A stretch of DNA of 13,485 nucleotides. Origin: Flavobacteriaceae bacterium (lineage in GTDB: Bacteria; Bacteroidota; Bacteroidia; Flavobacteriales; Flavobacteriaceae). Shown here piece after piece: positions 1 through 7,663 of the stretch. The stretch is from contig NZZF01000006.1 of the NCBI GenBank assembly GCA_002702385.1, forward strand, positions 1-13,485, written 5' to 3'. The notes beneath the pieces were generated by a model that saw only the letters and a list, made by a program, of their open reading frames with translations, searched no databases and had not been told where the DNA came from. How positions within the stretch are numbered: the first letter of the stretch is position 1; the number at the start of each line of letters is the position of its first letter. The translations under genes and the position numbers were made by a program.

Positions 1-1
1 A

Positions 2-268
2 CCCTTCATGGATGAGAATGATAGAGTTAGAATTGTTTCTAGTATTAAATATGTCGATGAAGTTTTTCTTTCCATTGATAAAGACAAAACAGTATGTAAA
101 TCACTAGAGAAAATAAAGCCAGATATTTTTGCAAATGGTGGTGATAGAAAAAATTATGAAGTCCCAGAATCAGTTGTCTGTAATAAGTATAATATTGAAA
201 TAATTGATGGTTTAGGTGAAAAAATAAGAAGTTCATCTGATTTGACAGGTTTAAAAGAATTAAAGTAG
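2..268 (+). CDS. Adenylyltransferase/cytidylyltransferase-like protein, C-terminal part (cut by left edge)
   Basis: The frame is open to the left edge, so only the last 88 residues are present; the Met codon at position 8 is internal (preceded by Pro-Phe). The fragment looks like the C-terminal half of the HIGH-type nucleotidyltransferase family that includes TagD/GCT and archaeal RibL, which is usually about 140-160 residues. Supporting features are a VDEVFLS strand, the stretch KPDIFANGGDR (about residues 38-48 of the fragment) and the late KIRSSSDL motif, which sits where family members carry the IS(S/T)T nucleotide-binding motif. Such enzymes transfer AMP or CMP from an NTP to a phosphorylated small molecule. 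The catalytic HxGH motif would lie outside the window, and the substrate cannot be told. The stop TAG shares its last base with the GTG start of the next gene, which suggests translational coupling. Confidence 0.72.
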   Translation, partial: PFMDENDRVRIVSSIKYVDEVFLSIDKDKTVCKSLEKIKPDIFANGGDRKNYEVPESVVCNKYNIEIIDGLGEKIRSSSDLTGLKELK

Positions 269-1680
269 TGGAAACTAAGTTTGATTTTGACGATAACTCT
301 AATGAAATTAAAAAGAATGCCTCAGGGTTATTTAGTGCTTTAATTCATTTTATTCAAAGGGTATTTAATTTTAAAAATGATGTTGACAAAAATTTAGTTG
401 TCAATTCTATAAAGAGTGATATTTCTATGAGAGGAACAACCTCATGGATTTTAGTTTGCTCAATTTTAATTGCTTCAGTCGGTTTAAATGCAAATTCAAT
501 TCCAGTTGTGATTGGGGCTATGTTAATTTCTCCCTTAATGGGTCCTATACTTGGTTTAGGATTTTCCATTGCAACTAATGATTTTCAAACTTTTAAAAAT
601 TCATCCTTCAATTTTTTTGTAATGGTTTTTATAAGTGTTTTAACAGCATTTGTTTTCTTTTCAATTTTTCCTTTAAGAGATGAATCATCAGAGCTTTTAT
701 CAAGAACGAGACCGGATATTAGAGACGTATTAATTGCATTTTTTGGAGGGTTAGCTTTAATAATTGCCAAAACAAAAAAGGAAAATATAAGTTCAGCAAT
801 CTTTGGAGTTGCAATTGCAACAGCATTAATGCCTCCACTCTGTACTGCTGGATATTATTTAGCAAATACTAATCTAGAGAATGCTGGTGGAGCAATGTAT
901 CTTTTCATTATAAATTCAATTTACATAACAATTGCCACGTATTTAGTTGTAAAGTTTTTAAGATTTCCATTAGTTAATTATTCAAATGCTTCAAATCGAA
1001 AAACAATTAATAGAATAGTTACATCTGTCTCTCTATTAATAATGATTCCTGCTGTTATTACATTTATTAATGTTATTAATGAAAATAATTTTAAAAATCA
1101 AAGCCAATTATTTTTAAAAAACGAGTTACAAGGACTTCCAAATTATGATTTCTTATTACAAACAGCAGTTACTGATTATGAAAATAATTTAAAAATTACA
1201 ATAAATAATTATGGACAAAAGCCAGTTTCTAGAGAAGTAATTGATATTCTAAAAAATAAACTTAAAAACTATAAAGCATTAGAGGATGCAAATTTGATTT
1301 TTAAGCAACAAAATATTGATGAAAACTCTAACTTATTTATTCAAGAGTTAAGATTAAGAGATTCCTTAGAGTTAGCTGAAAAAAGTAAAAAACTTAATGA
1401 ACTTAGTAAAGAGATTGAAGAACTAAAGGAATTGAGTCGTGAAAAGTTGATGTTTAATGAAATTTCAAAAGAAGCTAATTTAATTTATCCTGATTTAAAG
1501 CAATTTGAAATATTTGAAAAAATTAGAACAGATTTTAATTCAACTAAAAAATTATTAGTTGTCAGTGTAATTTGGGATTCTTTACTATTAAACAGTGAAA
1601 TAGAAAAACTTAATTTAAGTATTAGAAGATGGTTGGAGTTTCAACTTGATAGTAAAGACTTTATTGTCGAGAATAATTAA
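268..1680 (+). CDS. DUF389 (TIGR00341-type) membrane protein with long C-terminal soluble region
   Basis: A 470-residue protein of the DUF389 family, whose function is not established. After a polar N-terminus of about 55 residues come roughly seven hydrophobic segments, at about residues 58-77, 79-101, 113-134, 152-168, 175-199, 208-231 and 247-270. The family hallmark GAMLISPLMGPI lies at 83-94, and a second conserved stretch, ATALMPPLCTAGY, at 184-196. The last 200 residues are soluble. They include a Glu/Lys/Leu-rich heptad-like stretch at about 357-398, probably a coiled coil, and an ending (VVSVIWDS onward) that looks like a small folded domain. The start is GTG at 268, sharing one base with the preceding TAG stop; no ATG lies nearby in frame. 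The gene ends one base from the opposing mlaF-like stop codon. Family assignment is firm; transport or signalling roles would be guesswork. Confidence 0.85.
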   Translation: METKFDFDDNSNEIKKNASGLFSALIHFIQRVFNFKNDVDKNLVVNSIKSDISMRGTTSWILVCSILIASVGLNANSIPVVIGAMLISPLMGPILGLGFSIATNDFQTFKNSSFNFFVMVFISVLTAFVFFSIFPLRDESSELLSRTRPDIRDVLIAFFGGLALIIAKTKKENISSAIFGVAIATALMPPLCTAGYYLANTNLENAGGAMYLFIINSIYITIATYLVVKFLRFPLVNYSNASNRKTINRIVTSVSLLIMIPAVITFINVINENNFKNQSQLFLKNELQGLPNYDFLLQTAVTDYENNLKITINNYGQKPVSREVIDILKNKLKNYKALEDANLIFKQQNIDENSNLFIQELRLRDSLELAEKSKKLNELSKEIEELKELSREKLMFNEISKEANLIYPDLKQFEIFEKIRTDFNSTKKLLVVSVIWDSLLLNSEIEKLNLSIRRWLEFQLDSKDFIVENN

Positions 1681-1697
1681 TTTACTTTAATTTTTTT
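1675..1697 (+). terminator. Possible weak AT-only terminator hairpin at the end of the DUF389 gene
   Basis: AATTAA (1675-1680, which includes the TAA stop) and TTAATT (1687-1692) can form a 6-bp stem around a 6-base loop, followed by T residues to 1697. The stem has no G-C pair, so it would be weak, and such repeats are common by chance in DNA this AT-rich. Its position at the gene end, overlapping the tail of the opposing gene, is the only other support. Confidence 0.25.
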
Positions 1698-2425
1698 ACT
1701 AATTCTGAAGAATAAACAAAGTCATTAACCTCCTTATTTCCTGAATTAAGGATCTCTTTATTTGTCCCTTGCCAAATTTTTAATCCATCTTTTAAAAAAA
1801 CAATATTCTCACCAATTTCAATAACAGAATTCATATCGTGTGAATTAATTACGGTAGTTATTTGGTATTCAGTGGTTATTTCATGAATTAATTTATCAAT
1901 TACAATAGCTGTTTTAGGATCAAGTCCTGAATTAGGCTCATCGCAAAAAAGATATTTTGGATTCATAACTACAGCTCTAGCTATAGCAACTCTTTTTTGC
2001 ATCCCACCTGAAAGTTCAGATGGTAATTTATTTAATGCATCTTCTAGATTTACTCTTTTTATAAATTTCAACGCTCTTTCATTTTTTTCTTCACTATCAA
2101 TATCAGTTAACATATCAAGAGGGAATCTTACATTTTCTAAAACATTTAATGAGTCAAATAAAGCACTTCCTTGAAACACCATACCCATATCTCTTCTTAA
2201 ATTTAACTTATCAAAATCATTCATTTCAGAAGAAGATCTTCCATCATATTTAATTTCTCCTGAGTCAATATTATATAATCCTAAAAGACATTTTAAAAAA
2301 ACTGTTTTACCAGACCCGCTTTGACCAATGATTAAATTTGTTTTTCCTCTTTCAAAATGAGAGTTTATATTAGACAAAACTTTATTGTCTTCAAATTTTT
2401 TTGATATTGATTTTACTTTTATCAT
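1682..2425 (-). CDS. MlaF-like ABC transporter ATP-binding protein
   Basis: A 247-residue ABC ATPase of the MlaF/YrbF type, expected to power lipid transport between the membranes together with the MlaE-like permease encoded just upstream. Walker A is GQSGSGKT at 34-41, the Q-loop Gln is at 85, the signature LSGGMQKR at 138-145, Walker B YLFCDEP at 158-164 with the catalytic Glu at 163, and the switch His at 196. Length is normal for the family (about 245-265). I chose the ATG at 2425, which overlaps the permease stop by one base (TAATG) and gives an N-terminus, MIKVKSIS, typical of ABC ATPases. A longer frame reaching 2485 would add 20 Tyr/Asn-rich residues lying inside the permease gene. 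The stop falls one base from the convergent DUF389 stop. Confidence 0.9.
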   Translation of the reverse strand: MIKVKSISKKFEDNKVLSNINSHFERGKTNLIIGQSGSGKTVFLKCLLGLYNIDSGEIKYDGRSSSEMNDFDKLNLRRDMGMVFQGSALFDSLNVLENVRFPLDMLTDIDSEEKNERALKFIKRVNLEDALNKLPSELSGGMQKRVAIARAVVMNPKYLFCDEPNSGLDPKTAIVIDKLIHEITTEYQITTVINSHDMNSVIEIGENIVFLKDGLKIWQGTNKEILNSGNKEVNDFVYSSELVKKLK

Positions 2426-3159
2426 TATGCAAGCAGTAGTTGTGTAATTATATAATTTAAAATTATAATAATAATCGAAGTCCAATAAAAAGATTGTGTA
2501 CTAGCTTTACCTACATCCAAAGCACCTCCTTTCATGTAATATCCATGAAATGCAGGAACAGTAGCTAAAACAAATGAAAAAACAAGCGTTTTTACATATG
2601 AGTAAGTAACATGATAGCCATCAAAATCAGTTTGAATTCCTTGAATATAAGCTTCGCTTGGCACACCTGTTAATGTCATCGCTAATAATCCACCAATGAT
2701 TCCTAAAAACATGGATATAGTTATAATAAAAGGATATAAAAGCATTGCTATTATTTTTGGAAAAACTAAATAATTCAGTGAGTTAATACCCATAACTTCT
2801 AAAGCATCAATTTGCTCTGTTACTCTCATTGTTCCAATGCTTGAAGTTATATATGATCCAACTTTACCAGCCATTATTATCGATATAAAAGTAGGTGCAA
2901 ATTCTAAAATCACAGATTGTCTTGTAGCAAAACCTATAAGAGTTTTTGAAAGTAGAGGATTCTCTAGATTTAATGCCATTTGAATTGCAACAACACCTCC
3001 GATAAAAAAAGAAAGAATTGCGACAATTGGGATAGAATCTAAAACTAAATCATTTATTTCTTTAAATATTTGCTTGTAAAGAATAGATTTTTTACATGAT
3101 TTAGAAAATGATATCCTTATCATAAGGAAATATTTTCCAATGTCATGTAGATAGTTCAT
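2425..3159 (-). CDS. MlaE-like ABC transporter permease
   Basis: A 244-residue integral membrane protein of the MlaE/YrbE permease family, the inner-membrane part of phospholipid (Mla-type) ABC transporters. The family signature runs through about 97-124 and includes AGKVGSYITSSIGTM and EQIDALEVMG. A second conserved patch, GGALDVGKAST, lies at 211-221. Hydrophobic segments are at about 42-62, 85-105, 130-160, 190-205 and 225-244. The gene lies 2 bases after the ketoacyl synthase gene and overlaps the MlaF-like gene by one base, so permease and ATPase are surely co-expressed. No MlaD-like (MCE domain) substrate-binding protein follows, because the next gene is convergent. That partner must be encoded elsewhere or be absent. 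Cargo is inferred from the family only. Confidence 0.9.
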   Translation of the reverse strand: MNYLHDIGKYFLMIRISFSKSCKKSILYKQIFKEINDLVLDSIPIVAILSFFIGGVVAIQMALNLENPLLSKTLIGFATRQSVILEFAPTFISIIMAGKVGSYITSSIGTMRVTEQIDALEVMGINSLNYLVFPKIIAMLLYPFIITISMFLGIIGGLLAMTLTGVPSEAYIQGIQTDFDGYHVTYSYVKTLVFSFVLATVPAFHGYYMKGGALDVGKASTQSFYWTSIIIIILNYIITQLLLA

Positions 3160-3161
3160 AT

Positions 3162-4220
3162 TTAAACTTGGTAAGTGATTGCGTTAACATTCATTCCTGC
3201 TCCAACGCTAGCAAATAAAATTATATCTCCCTTTTCTAAATTATGTCCTTTAAAATTTTCGTTCAAAACAATATCATATAAAGTTGGTATAGTTGCAACT
3301 GAGGTATTGCCTAAAACATCAACACTTATTGGCATTACATCTTCAGGTACTTTCATATCGAATAACTTATAAAAATATTTTAAAACAGCTTCATCTAGTT
3401 TTTCATTTGCTTGGTGCAAAAATATTTTTTTTACATCCTCAATTTTTTTTCCACTTTCTTCCAAACATTCTTTCAAGGCTTCTGGTATTGTAGAAATAGC
3501 AAACTCATACACTTTTCTACCATTCATTTTAATATGTTTAATTTTTGATTCTGATTCTGGGTTGTAAGATCTATCAGCAAAAAGATATAGGGCTTCTTTT
3601 CCTGCATGTGTGACAGTTTTGTGTGATAAAATCCCTCCATTTTCTGAACTTTCCTCAATTATTGAAGCTCCAGCACCATCTGCAAAAATCATTGAATCTC
3701 TATCATTAGAATCAACTGTTCTAGAAAGAGTATCTGCACCAATGACTAAGCATTTTTTTGCCATACCAGATTTAATGTACGCAGAAGATTGAATCACACC
3801 TTCAATCCATCCAGGGCATCCAAAAATTAAATCATATGCTACACAATTTGGATTTTTAATACCCAACTTATGTTTAACAAGTGAAGCTAAAGATGGAAGA
3901 GCAATATAATTATTAGAATTAGCGTCGATTTCACCAAAATTATGTGCAACTATGATATAGTCTAATGTCTCTTTATCAATATTAGCTGATTTGATAGAAT
4001 TTTCGGCAGCGAAGGTTGCTAAATCAGAGGTGTTATGATTTTGATCAGCATATCTTCTCTCTCTAATTCCAGTTATAGCTTGAAATTTATCAATTATTTC
4101 TTGATTTGAATTTGGGTAAGAATTTCCATCCTTATCAAAAAAATTTCTATTTAAGAATTCATTATTCTTAATGATGTTTTTTGGAATAAAGGAACCTGTC
4201 CCTGTAATTTTAATGGACAT
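3162..4220 (-). CDS. 3-oxoacyl-ACP synthase III family protein (FabH-like, Bacteroidota GCPGW variant)
   Basis: A 352-residue condensing enzyme of the KAS III family. The catalytic triad is visible: Cys135 in DLIFGCPGW, His269 in FLHQAN, and Asn305 in GNTSVATIP. The C-terminal glycine motif is SVGAGMNVNAITY at 338-350. KAS III enzymes join an acyl-CoA primer to malonyl-ACP to start fatty acid synthesis, and relatives act in specialised acyl chemistry. The protein is slightly longer than typical FabH (about 310-330), with extra residues near 20-45 (a polar Asn/Asp-rich stretch) and around 215-230. The bulky GCPGW context of the Cys, instead of the usual ACAGF, marks a side branch common in Bacteroidota, so its primer may differ from acetyl-CoA. 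The gene sits 30 bases after gcvP and 2 bases before the MlaE-like gene, which hints at a membrane lipid role. Confidence 0.88.
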   Translation of the reverse strand: MSIKITGTGSFIPKNIIKNNEFLNRNFFDKDGNSYPNSNQEIIDKFQAITGIRERRYADQNHNTSDLATFAAENSIKSANIDKETLDYIIVAHNFGEIDANSNNYIALPSLASLVKHKLGIKNPNCVAYDLIFGCPGWIEGVIQSSAYIKSGMAKKCLVIGADTLSRTVDSNDRDSMIFADGAGASIIEESSENGGILSHKTVTHAGKEALYLFADRSYNPESESKIKHIKMNGRKVYEFAISTIPEALKECLEESGKKIEDVKKIFLHQANEKLDEAVLKYFYKLFDMKVPEDVMPISVDVLGNTSVATIPTLYDIVLNENFKGHNLEKGDIILFASVGAGMNVNAITYQV

Positions 4221-4250
4221 AAAAAAATTTTTAGTAAAAGTATGAATTAA

Positions 4251-7088
4251 TTAGCTTTCAATGTAATTTTCAATTGGGGAACAAGTACATATTAAATTTC
4301 TATCTCCATAAGCTTCATCAATTCTTGTAACAGAGGGCCAAAATTTATTTTCTCTAACATAATCTAATGGATAAGCGGCATATTCCCTTGTATAGCTTTT
4401 TTTCCATTCATTTGATGTGATCATTTCCATCGTGTGAGGAGAATTTAATAGTACATTTTCATCATCATCTTTTGAAGAAGAAATAATTTCTGCTTTTATT
4501 GATATCAAAGCATCACAAAATCTATCAATTTCAGAAAGATTTTCACTTTCAGTGGGTTCAATCATCATAGTCCCTGGAACTGGAAATGAAACAGTTGGTG
4601 CATGAAACCCATAATCAATTAATCTTTTTGCAATATCCATTACGCCAATGTTATGAGAGTCCTTAAATTCTCTACAATCTATTATTAACTCATGAGCAGA
4701 TGTTCCATTTTCACCTTGATAAAGAATCTTATAATCTTTTTCAATTCTTTTCTTGATGTAATTAGCATTTAAAATCGAAATTTCTGTAGCTCTCTTTAAA
4801 CCATGTGGACCCATCATACATATATATCCATATGAAATTAAACAAGCCATAGCAGATCCCCACGGAGCTGAGGAAATAGCTTTTATAGAGTACTCATTAT
4901 TATCCGATTTATCAACATTAGGTAAAAAATTTGATAAATGTTTTGCAACACAAACAGGTCCAACTCCAGGACCTCCTCCTCCATGTGGAATTGCAAATGT
5001 TTTATGCAGGTTGAGATGACAAACATCAGCACCAATTAAAAATGGATTTGTCAAACCAACTTGAGCATTCATATTAGCACCATCCATGTAAACCTGACCA
5101 CCGTTGTCATGAATAATTTTAGTAATTCTTTTAATTGATGATTCAAATACACCATGAGTTGACGGATATGTTATCATCAATGCAGCTAAATTATCAGAGT
5201 TTTCCTCAGCCTTTTGTTTTAATTCTTCTTCATTAATATTTCCATATTTGTCAGTTCCAACAACTACAACTTTCATCCCAGCCATTATTGCTGATGCTGG
5301 ATTAGTTCCGTGAGCAGATGAGGGAATCAAACAAATATTTCTATTTTCCTGTTTTATGCTTTTGAAGTATGCCCTAATTAACATAAGACCAGTATACTCT
5401 CCTTGAGCTCCAGAGTTAGGTTGTAAAGTAGTAGCATAGAAACCAGTTATTTCATTTAATTGCTTTTCTAATTTTAAAAGTATTTCAGTATATCCATCAA
5501 CTTGATTATTTGGTGCAAAAGGGTGAATATTATTCCATTTTTTCCAACTAAGTGGAAGCATTTCGGCAGCAGCATTTAATTTCATTGTACAAGAACCTAA
5601 TGAAATCATTGAGTGATTTAGAGATAAATCTTTTCTTTCAAGACTTTTTATATATCTCATCATTGAGGTTTCTGAATGATGAGTGTTGAAAATTTTATCA
5701 GTTAAAAAAGATGATGTCCTTTTAAACTTCAACAAAGAAGAATTGTCATTCAAAGTTGTATCAAATTCAATATTTTTATTGTGTACTTTTGATAATACTT
5801 CAAAGATTAACTCGATATCATCTAATTCTGTAGCTTCATTAATAGATATTGAAATTTCACTATTACTTATGTAATTGAAATTTAATTTATTTTCAGCAGC
5901 TAATTTTTTTACCTTATTACTATCAGCATTTATATGAAGCGTATCAAAGAATTGATTGTTCAAAGGATTTAATCCAATATTTTTTAAGTTGTTATTTAAA
6001 ATATTTGCTAAATCATTTATTTTTTTTGCAATAGACTTAATTCCTTCTGGACCATGATAAACAGCATACATTCCTGCCATAACTGCCAATAAAACTTGTG
6101 CTGTACATATGTTTGAAGTTGCTCTTTCTCTCTTAATATGCTGCTCTCTAGTTTGTAAAGCCATTCTCAAGGCTCTATTACCTAATCTATCCTTTGAAAC
6201 TCCAATAATCCTTCCTGGAATATGTCTTTTATAAGATGTTTTTGTTGCAAAATAGCCAGCATGCGGACCACCATATCCTAAAGGAATTCCAAATCTTTGA
6301 GAAGTACCTACAACCACTTCACAGTTTGATGATGCAGGTTCTTCTAGAAGTGCTAATGAAAGAAGATCAGCACCAACTATTAATTTTACATCATTATTTT
6401 GAAGTTTATTAGAAATTGATTTTAAATCATTGATTTTTCCATGCTTTCCAGTCAGTTGAACGTAACATCCAAAAAAACTATCATCAATTTTTACTTTTTC
6501 AATATCATCAACAATTACTTTAATTCCTAATGGTTCAGCTCTGGTTTCAATTACATCGATCGTTTGCTGAAAAGTATCTTTAGAAACAATAAAATTTGTA
6601 CAATTATTCTTTACTTTTTCTCTACTTCTGTTTGCAAAAATCATTGTCACAGCCTCAGCTGCTGCAGTCCCTTCATCAAGTAGTGAAGCATTAGCCATTT
6701 CCATTCCTGTTAAATCACAAATTACAGTCTGATAATTCAATAAAGCCTCTAATCTTCCCTGAGCTATTTCAGCTTGATACGGTGTGTATGCTGTATACCA
6801 TCCTGGATTTTCTAAAATGTTTCTTTGGATTACAGGTGGTAGCACTGATTCATTATAACCAAGACCAATATAATTTTTATAATGTTTGTTCTTTTCTGAT
6901 TGTTTATAAATATGATCTAAAAATTGAGATTCACTCATTTCATTTTCAAGGTTTAAAGCCTTATTCATTCTAATATCTTCAGGGATAGTTTTGCTAATCA
7001 GTGTGTCAATTTTATCTATTCCTAAGAAATCAAGCATATACTTCTCGTCAGAGCTTGATATGCCGATATGTCTTTTTGAAAATTTCAT
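4251..7088 (-). CDS. gcvP: Glycine dehydrogenase (aminomethyl-transferring), glycine cleavage P-protein
   Basis: A 945-residue full-length, single-chain P-protein. It is a PLP enzyme that decarboxylates glycine and passes the aminomethyl group to the lipoyl arm of GcvH, feeding one-carbon units to tetrahydrofolate. The N-terminal half starts with the family motif KRHIGIS (5-11) and carries GYGGPHAGYFA (271-281). The C-terminal half holds SLGSCTMKLN (496-505), SAHGTNPASA (591-600) and the PLP-binding Lys696 in HLNLHKTFAIPHGGGGPG. Other bacteria encode the P-protein as two subunits, whereas here both halves are fused, as in Bacteroidota and proteobacteria. The start at 7088 fits the family N-terminus. 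gcvT and gcvH are not in the window, so the system is dispersed. A good promoter match lies 11 bases upstream. The gene leads a minus-strand run with the KAS III and MlaE/F-like genes. Confidence 0.97.
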   Translation of the reverse strand: MKFSKRHIGISSSDEKYMLDFLGIDKIDTLISKTIPEDIRMNKALNLENEMSESQFLDHIYKQSEKNKHYKNYIGLGYNESVLPPVIQRNILENPGWYTAYTPYQAEIAQGRLEALLNYQTVICDLTGMEMANASLLDEGTAAAEAVTMIFANRSREKVKNNCTNFIVSKDTFQQTIDVIETRAEPLGIKVIVDDIEKVKIDDSFFGCYVQLTGKHGKINDLKSISNKLQNNDVKLIVGADLLSLALLEEPASSNCEVVVGTSQRFGIPLGYGGPHAGYFATKTSYKRHIPGRIIGVSKDRLGNRALRMALQTREQHIKRERATSNICTAQVLLAVMAGMYAVYHGPEGIKSIAKKINDLANILNNNLKNIGLNPLNNQFFDTLHINADSNKVKKLAAENKLNFNYISNSEISISINEATELDDIELIFEVLSKVHNKNIEFDTTLNDNSSLLKFKRTSSFLTDKIFNTHHSETSMMRYIKSLERKDLSLNHSMISLGSCTMKLNAAAEMLPLSWKKWNNIHPFAPNNQVDGYTEILLKLEKQLNEITGFYATTLQPNSGAQGEYTGLMLIRAYFKSIKQENRNICLIPSSAHGTNPASAIMAGMKVVVVGTDKYGNINEEELKQKAEENSDNLAALMITYPSTHGVFESSIKRITKIIHDNGGQVYMDGANMNAQVGLTNPFLIGADVCHLNLHKTFAIPHGGGGPGVGPVCVAKHLSNFLPNVDKSDNNEYSIKAISSAPWGSAMACLISYGYICMMGPHGLKRATEISILNANYIKKRIEKDYKILYQGENGTSAHELIIDCREFKDSHNIGVMDIAKRLIDYGFHAPTVSFPVPGTMMIEPTESENLSEIDRFCDALISIKAEIISSSKDDDENVLLNSPHTMEMITSNEWKKSYTREYAAYPLDYVRENKFWPSVTRIDEAYGDRNLICTCSPIENYIES

Positions 7089-7098
7089 ATAAAGGACT

Positions 7099-7129
7099 CA
7101 AAATTATTGATAAACTTGAAGCTTCGCAA
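7099..7129 (-). promoter_or_regulatory. Bacteroidota-type promoter for gcvP
   Basis: On the minus strand, TTG (7129-7127) is followed 20 bases later by TAATTTTG (7106-7099). This matches the Bacteroidota sigma consensus, TTG at -33 and TAnnTTTG at -7 with a spacer of about 17-23. The -7 box ends 10 bases before the gcvP ATG, so the predicted 5' leader would be only a few bases long. An 8-bp perfect palindrome, GAAGCTTC (7118-7125), lies in the spacer beside the -33 element and could bind a regulator, although 8-mers of this kind also occur by chance. Confidence 0.5.
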
Positions 7130-7148
7130 CATAAAAAATGACCGATTT

Positions 7149-7165
7149 AAAAAAGTTTTTAACTT
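7149..7165 (-). terminator. Possible weak terminator after purE
   Basis: On the minus strand, AAGTT (7165-7161), a 3-base loop and AACTT (7157-7153) form a 5-bp stem, followed by TTTT (7152-7149). It lies 18 bases past the purE stop and before the gcvP promoter, which is where a terminator separating the two units would be expected. The stem is short and AT-rich, so efficiency is doubtful. Confidence 0.28.
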
Positions 7166-7182
7166 GTTTATTGACAATTAGG

Positions 7183-7662
7183 TTATTCTTCTAAAGTTGA
7201 ATTATTTACTTTAATTTCAAGTTGTTTTTTGTACTCAATAATTTTATCTAAAATATTTGAATCTGATGATCCAATTATTTCAACAGCTAAAATTCCAGCA
7301 TTCTTAGCTCCATCAAGTGCTACTGTAGCAACAGGAACTCCTCCTGGCATTTGTAGAATTGATAATATTGAATCCCAACCATCGATAGAATTTCTTGATT
7401 TTACAGGAACTCCAATTACGGGAAGAGGTGAATTTGAAGCAACCATCCCAGGAAGGTGAGCTGCACCTCCAGCACCAGCGATGATTACATTAATACCACG
7501 TTTATGTGCATTTTTACTATAATCCATCATCTTTTCAGGTGTCCTGTGAGCAGAAACAATTTCAATTTCATATTCTATATTGAATTCCTTCAAAATATCT
7601 TCAGCTTCCTTCATTACAGGATAATCAGATTTACTTCCCATTATGATTCCAACCTTTGCCAT
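7183..7662 (-). CDS. purE: N5-carboxyaminoimidazole ribonucleotide mutase (PurE class I)
   Basis: A 159-residue class I PurE, which moves the carboxyl group of N5-CAIR to carbon to give CAIR in de novo purine synthesis. The nucleotide-phosphate loop GSKSDYPVM is at 9-17 and SAHRTPE at 37-43, with the catalytic His at 39. GAGGAAHLPGMVAS is at 63-76, PVIGVPV at 81-87, and LQMPGGVPVATVA at 103-115. Length matches the family (about 160-170). The start lies one base after the purK stop, so the two consecutive enzymes are translated from one message. The pairing with PurK shows the two-step, ATP-dependent bacterial route rather than a direct class II PurE. Confidence 0.97.
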   Translation of the reverse strand: MAKVGIIMGSKSDYPVMKEAEDILKEFNIEYEIEIVSAHRTPEKMMDYSKNAHKRGINVIIAGAGGAAHLPGMVASNSPLPVIGVPVKSRNSIDGWDSILSILQMPGGVPVATVALDGAKNAGILAVEIIGSSDSNILDKIIEYKKQLEIKVNNSTLEE

Positions 7663-7663
7663 A

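Noticed and set aside
2426..2485. A longer N-terminus for the MlaF-like ATPase, starting at 2485
   Set aside because: The extra 20 residues are Tyr/Asn-rich, lie inside the permease gene in another frame, and do not resemble ABC ATPase N-termini. The ATG at 2425 overlaps the permease stop by one base, a standard coupled arrangement.
4251..7088. Short open frames antisense to gcvP, the KAS III gene and purE
   Set aside because: They have no recognisable motifs, lie wholly inside well-conserved genes, and are expected by chance opposite AT-rich coding sequence.
7089..7182. A glycine riboswitch ahead of gcvP
   Set aside because: Only 94 bases separate purE and gcvP, the predicted leader is a few bases, and I see no GC-containing multi-stem aptamer-like structure. 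The region holds a promoter match and a weak hairpin.
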